NCBI GenBank assembly: GCA_029974875.1
Contig: JARKQP010000297.1
Coordinates: forward strand, 1 to 8,543
Length of the DNA: 8,543 bases
DNA from: Mobilitalea sp.
GTDB lineage: Bacteria > Bacillota_A > Clostridia > Lachnospirales > Lachnospiraceae
Direction of reading: 5' to 3'
Part shown: positions 1 through 6,100 of the stretch, in pieces
Layout: each line of letters starts with the position of its first letter
Numbering within the stretch: the stretch's first letter is position 1
The notes under the pieces: generated by a model
Seen by the model: only the letters and a program-made list of their open reading frames with translations
Told to the model about the DNA's origin: nothing
Database searches by the model: none
Made by a program: the position numbers and the translations under genes

Positions 1-14
1 AAAAAACGTTTCAT
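1..14 (-). CDS. 5' end of a minus-strand gene, cut by the window edge
   Basis: Only the start codon and three further codons (M-K-R-F) are inside the window. The start is supported by a perfect AGGAGG Shine-Dalgarno at 21-26 on the minus strand, six bases before the ATG at 12-14. The gene lies 134 bp downstream of the YesN-like response regulator on the same strand. A short basic N-terminus beginning M-K-R-F fits the start of a signal peptide. In many Firmicutes, genes next to YesM/YesN pairs encode sugar ABC-transporter binding lipoproteins. That identity is inferred from context only; the product cannot be read here. Confidence 0.6.
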
Positions 15-33
15 AACTTTCCTCCTAATCGCT

Positions 34-67
34 TTTATAATTTAATTGTGTTACAAGGTAAATTATA
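34..67 (-). promoter_or_regulatory. possible promoter of the left-edge gene
   Basis: On the minus strand a TTTACC box (57-62) lies 17 bp from a TATAAA box (34-39). A second, better -10 (TATAAT, 62-67) has no convincing -35. The first option would put the transcript start almost on the Shine-Dalgarno at 21-26, giving a very short leader, so neither reading is strong. The gene could instead be transcribed from the response-regulator promoter, since no clear terminator is seen after that gene. Confidence 0.25.
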
Positions 68-148
68 GCGCCGCGAAAGCTCTTGCGTTATACCGATTCC
101 GTTTTATTTACTTCTCATTTTCCGTCATGGCAGAAAATCAATCCGTTC

Positions 149-1756
149 TTATTTCGTCTGCTTATGCCTAGCCTTATATTCCTGGGGCGGCATTCCCGCC
201 TCCCTTTGAAAAATACGGTTAAAGCTGGAATAATTGTAGTACCCCACCATGGCAGCTATATCGCCAAGGGTCATTTGGGTATGGTGCATCAGCCATTTTG
301 CCTTCTCTATCTTCTTTTGCATCACATACCTGCTTAGCACAACACCCTCCTTCTGCTTAAAGATCCGGTTAAGGTAATCCGGACTTAGGTGGACATGGGC
401 TGCAATTTCCTCCATGGAAAGCTCCTCGGAAAGCCTGTTTTCAATATAGCGTTTTGCCTTCTCCACAGGGGTTATTACTTCACTGTCCTCCTTTTCATAG
501 GCCTCCAAACGTTGGATGGCGAACTCTACCCAACGCAAAAAATTCTCATAGGAGATGTGGGCATTACCGGCATGGTATTTTGCCGTATCATCTGAAAACA
601 GGCAGTCCAAAAATATATTGTGCCTGTTACTGAATTCAAAGAGCAGATATTGAAAGCCCTTGTGGATCTCCTCTAAGTATCTCCTGTTCATCAGTTCCTG
701 TTCCACCGCCTGCACCAAAACCTGCTCTATATTCTTACGAAGATGGGCGTACTTCTTCTCCCGGAGCAGCTCCAGCCAGAGCTCCAACCAGACCGGCTGG
801 CTCTCATTACTGTACTCATACAGGTATTTTTTACAGCGGTCCAGGAACAGAACCTTCTGTGACAGCATCACATTATTATAATTCATCAGCTGAAGCTGCT
901 CCAGCTGTTCCGGTATGCCATACAGCTCCCCGCTTCCCCCAATATAACAATATGTAACAACCTTATAATACTGCCCGGCTGCCTCTACCAGCAAAGCGCA
1001 CCGCTCCTGGATGACAGCCTCCCATTCCTCCTCTGCCTTTTCCTCCTCCAGGCGCAGTATAACTAATACCATCTCCTCAGAAAAAGGAAGCACCTCACGC
1101 ACACCGCCTGAAATATCAAACAATTCATCAGCTATATTGCGCAGGGCATAGAAAAATAGTCTCTGGTCATCCCGCGTTATGTTCTCGGGCCACTGCTTCA
1201 CGCAGAGCAATACGGGAAGATACCGGGCATCAAGGGGGATGTCCATATGCCTTACCTGGCAGTAATGCCGAATGCTCTCCTTCTTTGGCGGAATATCACC
1301 GACAAATAAATCCTTCCAGAATTGCTTTACGATATCCTTGCGCCTTCCCATCCAGTAGGAATTAATCAGCTTCAGGTGCCTGCTTTCCTCTGTCTTCAGC
1401 TTTGCCTTGTACAGGATTTTCTCCAGCTTCTCAAAATCAAGGGGCTTTAAGATATAGTCATAGCTTCCCAGCTGCATCGCTTTTTGGACATAAGTAAACT
1501 CCGCGTGGCAGGTCATGAAAATGCAGCCCATGTCCTCCGTATTATCCCTGACCCATTCTACCAGCTCCAGCCCCGAGCCCATGGGCATCTCAATATCACA
1601 TAACAGCACATCTATGGGGTACTGCTGGATCCGCTCTATGGCCTGGGCTTTATTAGAGGCAGTATAGACCTCATCAAATTTTAGCCTCTCCCAGCAAAGA
1701 TGCTTCATAATCGTCTGAATTGCACCGAGTTCATCATCAACAATCAGTAGATTCAT
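149..1756 (-). CDS. YesN-like response regulator, receiver plus AraC-type DNA-binding domain
   Basis: This is a cytoplasmic two-component response regulator of 535 residues, the usual size for the YesN group. The receiver domain spans about residues 1-118: acidic pocket D7-D8, phosphoacceptor D54 in a CDIEMP motif, T82 and K104 (in YILKP). A long linker of about 300 residues follows, with no catalytic motif I can name. The C-terminal 100 residues (about 430-535) hold two helix-turn-helix units of the AraC/XylS type, with LSMEEIAAHVHLSPDYLNRIF and then LGDIAAMVGYYNYSSFNRIF. The start at 1756 has an AAGGGAGG Shine-Dalgarno (1764-1771) seven bases upstream. The gene is divergent from the YesM-like kinase, its probable partner. 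In this family the pair usually senses an extracellular carbohydrate and activates uptake genes. The target here is unknown; the gene just downstream at the left edge is the obvious candidate. Confidence 0.93.
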   Translation of the reverse strand: MNLLIVDDELGAIQTIMKHLCWERLKFDEVYTASNKAQAIERIQQYPIDVLLCDIEMPMGSGLELVEWVRDNTEDMGCIFMTCHAEFTYVQKAMQLGSYDYILKPLDFEKLEKILYKAKLKTEESRHLKLINSYWMGRRKDIVKQFWKDLFVGDIPPKKESIRHYCQVRHMDIPLDARYLPVLLCVKQWPENITRDDQRLFFYALRNIADELFDISGGVREVLPFSEEMVLVILRLEEEKAEEEWEAVIQERCALLVEAAGQYYKVVTYCYIGGSGELYGIPEQLEQLQLMNYNNVMLSQKVLFLDRCKKYLYEYSNESQPVWLELWLELLREKKYAHLRKNIEQVLVQAVEQELMNRRYLEEIHKGFQYLLFEFSNRHNIFLDCLFSDDTAKYHAGNAHISYENFLRWVEFAIQRLEAYEKEDSEVITPVEKAKRYIENRLSEELSMEEIAAHVHLSPDYLNRIFKQKEGVVLSRYVMQKKIEKAKWLMHHTQMTLGDIAAMVGYYNYSSFNRIFQREAGMPPQEYKARHKQTK

Positions 1757-1769
1757 ATGGTAACCTCCC

Positions 1770-1797
1770 TTGACAGTTCTTTGCCTAATAGTATAAT
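1770..1797 (+). promoter_or_regulatory. consensus sigma-A promoter of the histidine kinase
   Basis: A perfect -35 TTGACA (1770-1775) and a perfect -10 TATAAT (1792-1797) are separated by 16 bp. The transcript should start near 1804, about 33 bases before the kinase ATG at 1837. The -35 box overlaps the DNA encoding the Shine-Dalgarno of the opposite-strand response regulator (1764-1771). Confidence 0.8.
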
Positions 1798-1818
1798 GAA
1801 ATCAATTAGCTTGTCCAA
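1790..1818 (-). promoter_or_regulatory. sigma-A-type promoter of the response regulator
   Basis: On the minus strand a TTGGAC box (1813-1818) lies 17 bp from a TATACT box (1790-1795), giving a leader of roughly 25-30 bases before the ATG at 1756. The -10 overlaps the -10 of the facing kinase promoter (1792-1797) by four bases, so RNA polymerase cannot occupy both at once. Confidence 0.6.
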
Positions 1819-1836
1819 CAGAAAGAAGGTATTTTC

Positions 1837-3516
1837 ATGATCCAATCGATAAAAACAGTCCTTAATTCCATCACCTCCAAGCTCATAGCCGGTATTTATG
1901 TGATTGTCATTCCGTTAATATTATTATTGATCTAGAATAATGAACAGTCGCGCAACATCCTTAGTACGCAGCTGACCAATACCCATGAAAACATGCTGCA
2001 AAGCTACCAGCAGCAGGTGGATCTCCAGCTAAATAGCACCCGTACATACATGACAAACCTTGCATTATTTGAAAGTGATCCACTTCTGGCTGCCTTCAAT
2101 ACAGATGAGGCAACGGCACAGTATGCCAAGATACGTATTCGAAACACCTTGGAAGAGAGATCTCTTATGAGCAACCTTGTGGATGGCTATTTCATCCGTC
2201 TGCAGACAAGGGAGGGTGAAAGCTTCATCATTGCCACAAGCAGCTCCTCCTATGGCTCCGACCGGGCACGGATACACGAATATGTGAAGGAAAGCAGCAG
2301 TCCAAAAGACATCCGCATCACCTCCGGTAAATCCAAATGGCATATCCAAAACCTGGATGGTACTAACTACCTTATTTTTATGATAAACAATGGGACGGAT
2401 ATCTGCGCCGGAGCATATGTTAACCTGTCCCTGCTTCCCTCCCATCTGGCAGGAAAGGATATATCACCCAAGCTCCTATATGTTCCGGAGGATGAGCTCC
2501 CTGCCCTGCGGGCAAGCCAGCCCTCGAATATAAGACTCATTTCCCATAATTCCAGGGAAGCATCCATAGCCCTGGTGACCCTTCTTGACGAAGCGGAGAT
2601 CCTGGACTCCCTGCCCTTCATGCAAAAATATACCTACCTGGTTACCATCTTATTGATTTGCTTAATTATCCTCATGTTCCTCCTGATCCGCCGCATTGTA
2701 ACCACGCCCCTAAGGCAGCTTACCCGCGCCATGTCCCGTATCCAGAACGGGGATTTGGACCACCGTCTGCAGCTTAAGGCCGCCTCCAATGAAATTCAAA
2801 TTGTAAACAATGCCTTTAACCGTATGATAGACCAAATACAGAACCTTAAGATAAATGTATACGAGGAATCCTTAAAGGCCCAACGTTCCCAGCTGCGCAA
2901 CCTGCAGCTCCAAATCCGCCCCCATTTTTTAATCAATTCCCTGAACATGATCTACAACGCGGTTGAAAATAATTTTAAACCCCTTGCCACAAAACTTATC
3001 CTCCATTCCGTTGATTATTTTCGCTATATGGTCAAGGTGGATGAGGATTTCGTGCCCCTCAATGAAGAACTGGATCACGTAAGAACCTATCTTGAGATCC
3101 AGTCCATACGCTATCCCGATATGTTCACTTATTCCATCGATGCAGACCAACGGGTGGAAGACGTGCTTGTGCCTCCGCTCATCATCCAGACCTTCGTTGA
3201 AAACTCCATCAAATATGCTATGATGATTACCTCCACCGTCCACATCAGTATTACGGTTACTTCCTATGAAATCGATTTTGTCCCTTACGTGAGCTTGACT
3301 ATTTCTGATACAGGCTCAGGATACCCCGATGCTATTTTGGATATCCTGCAAAGAAATGGGAGGATTGTAGATGCGGGCGGCGGGCATATCGGGATACGCA
3401 ATGCTATCCGCAGAATGGAGCTGCTTTTTCATGGTGAGGCCAAATGGAAGTTTTATAATGACAATGGTGCAGTAAGTGCGGTGACCTTCCCGGCAAAGTT
3501 TTCAGAAGAAGCATGA
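1837..3516 (+). pseudogene. YesM-like sensor histidine kinase, interrupted by an in-frame TAG
   Basis: This membrane sensor kinase would phosphorylate the divergent YesN-like regulator. The natural start is ATG 1837, with AGAAGG (1824-1829) seven bases upstream. From there the frame encodes a first membrane helix (about codons 17-32), then TAG at 1933-1935 (codon 33), then continues open to 3516, 559 codons in all. The rest is intact: an extracellular sensor region, a second helix (about 266-285), a HAMP linker (about 286-340), phosphoacceptor H363 in RPHFLINSLN, N-box N456 (VENSIKY), G1 box DTGSG at 491 and G2 box GHIGIRN near 520. The longest ATG-initiated piece after the stop starts at 1993, but it has no Shine-Dalgarno and lacks the first membrane helix. 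The single lesion in an otherwise clean frame suggests a recent mutation, a sequencing error or read-through. Family relatives, as I recall them, often carry Tyr at this position, one base away from TAG. Confidence 0.85.
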
Positions 3517-3525
3517 GCCTGGCTT

Positions 3526-3550
3526 CCAGCTTATCCGCTGGTTTCATTTC
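3526..3550 (+). terminator. weak candidate terminator after the kinase gene
   Basis: Ten bases after the kinase stop, CCAGC (3526-3530) can pair with GCTGG (3537-3541) around a six-base loop, followed by a T-rich but broken tract. The stem has only five pairs, so termination may be partial. A second hairpin, TTGGCA (3612-3617) with TGCCAA (3625-3630), lies 70 bases further on and also lacks a clean U-run. Confidence 0.3.
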
Positions 3551-3888
3551 ACAATACTAATCTATGACCTTTTTAGGGGGGCTTACAAAAAGTCCCCTCG
3601 TCACTCAAGGCTTGGCATTCTGCCTGCCAAATACATTTTATAATTTAAAATTCATTTTGTATTCCAAAATTATAATCTATATTACAAAATAGAAAGAATC
3701 ATATAATTTCAACAAAGTTACTAATTTTTATCAATTACTTTATGCATTTTTACAAATAGCCTTCAATGTTTCAAAGACAGTACAATTCCCTCTCAAACCC
3801 TTTAAGTCCATTCTCTGACCAAATCCTCCTTAATAGCAAAGGGCTATGGTAACAGGTCTTTTGCTTCATTCTTATGTGGTTCAATTTA

Positions 3889-3902
3889 TGGTACAATATA
3901 AT
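3889..3902 (+). promoter_or_regulatory. extended -10 promoter before the small protein gene
   Basis: TG-G-TACAAT (3889-3897) is a good extended -10 element, which can work without a strong -35; the matching -35 position (3869-3874) is poor. An overlapping TATAAT sits at 3897-3902. A start near 3904 would give a leader of about 147 bases before the ATG at 4051. Confidence 0.5.
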
Positions 3903-3920
3903 TTAGGTATTATATATATC

Positions 3921-3998
3921 CACCTGCGGACATTGGTGCCGATTAATGAGGGGGCCTCTTGGTGTGAAGCACCACATACCATATGCACATATGCAGGT
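3921..3998 (+). other. possible structured mRNA leader
   Basis: ACCTGC (3922-3927) is complementary to GCAGGT (3993-3998), closing a domain that contains a hairpin of TGGTG (3960-3964) and CACCA (3970-3974) with a five-base loop. The domain ends about 40 bases before the Shine-Dalgarno of the small protein gene. I compared it from memory with common riboswitch cores (c-di-GMP, THF, guanidine, fluoride, ZTP) and saw no match. It may be a cis-regulatory RNA or chance pairing. Confidence 0.3.
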
Positions 3999-4050
3999 AA
4001 CAAAACCAGAAAGGATAACGAATCTGTCTTCTACCGAAAGGAGTGGAATT

Positions 4051-4347
4051 ATGAAATGCAAAAGAGTTAACTTGATAGCCGATGTTTTTAAGTTTGAATT
4101 TGGAAAAGGATACGAAGATGGCTACGAATTGTGGTCGGATATTGTAACAAGCGGCTGGATTATCACAGACCACCTGATCAAGGTGACGCGGGAAAATGGC
4201 TCTATTGAATGCCCTTACATATCCCATAGCCGCGGCAGAACCTTCATCGGCCAGAATGACTATATTATTATCGATTCCGACGGAACCAAGCATGTATGCG
4301 GGGCAGAAAAGGTTTTCACCCGTTATCAGCCCTTGAATAGAAATTAG
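4051..4347 (+). CDS. small uncharacterised protein, 98 residues
   Basis: I cannot assign a function. The start at 4051 is chosen because GAAAGGAG (4036-4043) lies seven bases upstream; an in-frame ATG at 3946 has no ribosome binding site and would translate the structured leader. The product is soluble, with no signal peptide or membrane helix. The first half contains GYEDGYELWSDIVTSGWI. The last 30 residues (NDYIIIDSDGTKHVCGAEKVFTRYQPL region) resemble the terminal motif of PGDYG-type small proteins, where a G-D-(Y/W)-hydrophobic stretch, a D/G turn and a (V/I)F-x-x-x-Y ending recur. That likeness is from memory and weak. The gene has its own candidate promoter and a long leader, and is followed by the ROK regulator 208 bp downstream on the same strand. 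Confidence 0.7.
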   Translation: MKCKRVNLIADVFKFEFGKGYEDGYELWSDIVTSGWIITDHLIKVTRENGSIECPYISHSRGRTFIGQNDYIIIDSDGTKHVCGAEKVFTRYQPLNRN

Positions 4348-4410
4348 GTAAACCGTGAATGCCATGCTGATTACCTTCACTGCCCACATCAACATTAATA
4401 AGTTGTAATT

Positions 4411-4427
4411 ATCACTAAAAGTGTGAT
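4411..4427. promoter_or_regulatory. 17-bp palindrome upstream of the ROK gene
   Basis: ATCAC, seven bases, GTGAT: two perfect five-base arms in the 208-bp gap before the ROK regulator. Its size and symmetry suit a dimeric regulator, and ROK repressors are often autoregulated. I could not place a convincing promoter in this gap, so its position relative to a transcript start is unknown. Confidence 0.3.
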
Positions 4428-4555
4428 TCCTTTTGATTCTCTCTTCCCAAGGAAAGGCTTTTATGCTAACATAAGACATATTAATCTAAAGGGAAAAATA
4501 ATATGTCGCAAAAAATCATGGCATAAATAATTCAATGTTGCAAAGGGTGGCTGTA

Positions 4556-5716
4556 ATGGTAACAGGAAGCAAGGAACTCATAAGAGATATCAATACAAAA
4601 TTAGTGCTTGAAACAATCATCAGTAATAATAGTATTTCCAGAGCCGCTATAGCAAAGCATCTGGGATTGACAAAGGCAACTATTTCTGCGATTGTACAGG
4701 AGCTGATTAATAAAAAACTGGTGATTGAAATAGGCAGTGACGATACCAGCCTGGGCAGAAAGCCAATTTTATTAAGCCTCCACAAGAAAGCGGGCTATGT
4801 GATTGGAATTGATATTGGCGTTGATACAATCTCTGCCCTGGTATCTGACCTGGCGGGTGAGGACTGCAGCCTAAAGCAGATTAAAACCCCGAAAAACACT
4901 TCAAATATGGTCAGGGTATTGACTGAATTGATCGAATCCATGAAGCTCCCCAGGGATTCTGACTATGGATTAGTAGGCATTACCCTTGGAATCCATGGTG
5001 TCATAACAAATAACCAGGTTTCCTTCGCACCCTACTATAACCTAACCGGAATCGACCTGGCGGGCGACTTAGAGAAGCATTTTGGCGTACCCGTGTATCT
5101 GGAAAATGAGGCCAATCTTTCGGTTATTGGAGAAAAGACCTTTCAATATGACTATTCCAATATTGCAAATATCAGTGTGCATTCCGGTATCGGCCTTGGC
5201 ATCATCATCAACCACCAGCTTTATACCGGCTACAATGGAAGAGCCGGGGAATTCGGGCATACCATTATTGATATCGAAGGGCGGCAATGCCCCTGCGGCA
5301 ACAAGGGCTGCTTTGAGCAATATGCTTCCGAGCGGTCTCTGTTAAAGGAGTTTTCCTCCTTAAAAAACCTGGAGGAGACAAGCTTCGAGCAATTTACGAA
5401 AGACTATGAGGCAAACGATCCCCATGCCCTTAAAATCATGGAGGACTTTATCAAATATATGTCCATCGGGATTAACAATATATTAAACGCTTACAACCCT
5501 GATATTGTAATCATCAACAGTGCCTTTACAATCCAATTCCCCCATATTACCAAGCGGATCCAAGCTGCCCTAATCAGTAAGATGAACAGCTATATCAGCA
5601 TTGTCCCCTCCGTGCTCCAGGATACCTCTATCCTCCTCGGCGGCATCTGTGTTGCGATTAAGGGCTTTTTAGGGGTAGAAATCCTGAAGTTGAACCATAT
5701 TGATATCCGGGGGTAG
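4556..5716 (+). CDS. ROK-family transcriptional regulator (NagC/XylR type)
   Basis: This is a sugar-responsive DNA-binding regulator of 386 residues, normal for the family. The start at 4556 is preferred over the ATG at 4535 because AAAGGG (4542-4547) lies eight bases before it, while 4535 has no ribosome binding site; it also gives the usual M-V-T-G beginning. Residues about 10-65 form a winged helix-turn-helix (SISRAAIAKHLGLTKATISA). The ROK domain follows from about 82: an IGIDIG start, ENEAN at 183-187, a SGIGLG glycine turn, GEFGH (231-235) and the zinc-binding CPCGNKGCFEQYAS (245-258). The usual catalytic Asp of ROK kinases (N-D-A-N) is Glu here, and the first phosphate loop (DIGVDT) is degenerate. 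So it should bind sugar rather than phosphorylate it. The regulated sugar genes are not in the window; nearby YesMN-type genes suit a carbohydrate locus. Confidence 0.92.
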   Translation: MVTGSKELIRDINTKLVLETIISNNSISRAAIAKHLGLTKATISAIVQELINKKLVIEIGSDDTSLGRKPILLSLHKKAGYVIGIDIGVDTISALVSDLAGEDCSLKQIKTPKNTSNMVRVLTELIESMKLPRDSDYGLVGITLGIHGVITNNQVSFAPYYNLTGIDLAGDLEKHFGVPVYLENEANLSVIGEKTFQYDYSNIANISVHSGIGLGIIINHQLYTGYNGRAGEFGHTIIDIEGRQCPCGNKGCFEQYASERSLLKEFSSLKNLEETSFEQFTKDYEANDPHALKIMEDFIKYMSIGINNILNAYNPDIVIINSAFTIQFPHITKRIQAALISKMNSYISIVPSVLQDTSILLGGICVAIKGFLGVEILKLNHIDIRG

Positions 5717-5733
5717 TACCTTAATTTTGATAA

Positions 5734-5768
5734 CATTGGAAAGAACCAGTGTAGTGCTTTCATATTTT
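5734..5768 (+). terminator. weak candidate terminator after the ROK gene
   Basis: CATTGG (5734-5739) can pair with CCAGTG (5746-5751) through one G-U pair around a six-base loop, with a T-rich stretch following at about 5755-5768. The stem is short and the U-tract broken. Plus-strand transcripts may also stall in the strong hairpin at 5783-5829, although that lacks a U-run on this strand. Confidence 0.3.
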
Positions 5769-5777
5769 GATAATATT

Positions 5778-5829
5778 AAAAAGGGTCTGGGGTAAAGTTT
5801 CATTTTAGGCTAAACTTTATCCCAGACCC
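5778..5829 (-). terminator. strong intrinsic terminator of the addA-spore protein region
   Basis: An 18-pair stem (5783-5800 with 5812-5829; one G-U wobble) encloses an 11-base loop. Read on the minus strand it is followed at once by five T (5778-5782), the standard form of a Rho-independent terminator, 58 bp after the spore protein stop. The stem is unusually long and almost perfect for a terminator. It could also be a remnant of a mobile palindromic element or of paired insertion-sequence ends. Confidence 0.8.
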
Positions 5830-5886
5830 AAATAAGCTGTTCATTCCCTCACTAAAACTAAGGGACATCTGATTATTTTTCTTTTC

Positions 5887-6099
5887 CTAGTTCTCACTCT
5901 GATTTTGCTTTTGCTTCTCTTCCCTCTTCTTCTTTGCCATTAATCCGCCAATCCTTCCAGATTCCTTTGCGGTAAGGGACTTCCAGCCACCCTCTTTTAC
6001 TTTATCCAGGTAACCAAGCTCCTCCGCTATCTCATACTTGACGGCCTCTTCCGGCTTTATATGCTCTAAATCAATTTCCTTTTCCTTGTCCTTACTCAT
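5887..6099 (-). CDS. alpha/beta-type small acid-soluble spore protein
   Basis: This 70-residue protein belongs to the family that coats forespore DNA and shields it from UV and heat, and is degraded at germination by the protease GPR. Two family signatures are visible: KYEIAEELG (21-29), which contains the GPR-type site after Glu23, and LTAKESGRIGG (42-52), the second DNA-binding segment. The ends are highly charged: a Lys/Glu-rich N-terminus and a Lys/Gln-rich tail. The canonical R-x-N-G-x-V-G-G is K-E-S-G-R-I-G-G here, as in divergent clostridial members. The start at 6099 has GGGAG seven bases upstream. In-frame starts at 6129 (ATG) and 6159 (GTG) have no ribosome binding site, and the latter almost coincides with the expected transcript start. 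It sits 123 bp downstream of addA on the same strand, with its own sigma-G-like promoter. Confidence 0.85.
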   Translation of the reverse strand: MSKDKEKEIDLEHIKPEEAVKYEIAEELGYLDKVKEGGWKSLTAKESGRIGGLMAKKKREEKQKQNQSEN

Positions 6100-6100
6100 A

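Larger units (their letters stand above)
3517..4050. other. long AT-rich intergenic region between kinase and small protein gene
   Basis: No convincing gene is present in these 534 bases; the open frames here lack ribosome binding sites or recognisable content. From left to right it holds two weak hairpins after the kinase stop (3526-3541 and 3612-3630), an A/T-rich stretch with interleaved inverted repeats (3638-3690), a copy of the ROK-gene start sequence (3836-3856), an extended -10 promoter (3889-3897), and a leader able to form hairpins (3921-3998). Confidence 0.6.

Noticed and set aside
1993..3516. Kinase as a normal gene starting at ATG 1993
   Set aside because: No Shine-Dalgarno there, and it would lose the first membrane helix that is clearly encoded in frame from 1837; the interrupted full-length reading explains the sequence better.
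3946..4050. N-terminal extension of the small protein from ATG 3946
   Set aside because: No Shine-Dalgarno precedes it and it would translate the hairpin-rich leader; the ATG at 4051 has a good GGAG site.
3943..4479. Minus-strand open frame of 178 codons
   Set aside because: It covers the well-started small protein gene on the plus strand, has no ribosome binding site and shows no recognisable domain; it is a shadow frame.
4535..4555. Earlier start for the ROK regulator
   Set aside because: No ribosome binding site upstream; AAAGGG fits the ATG at 4556 instead.
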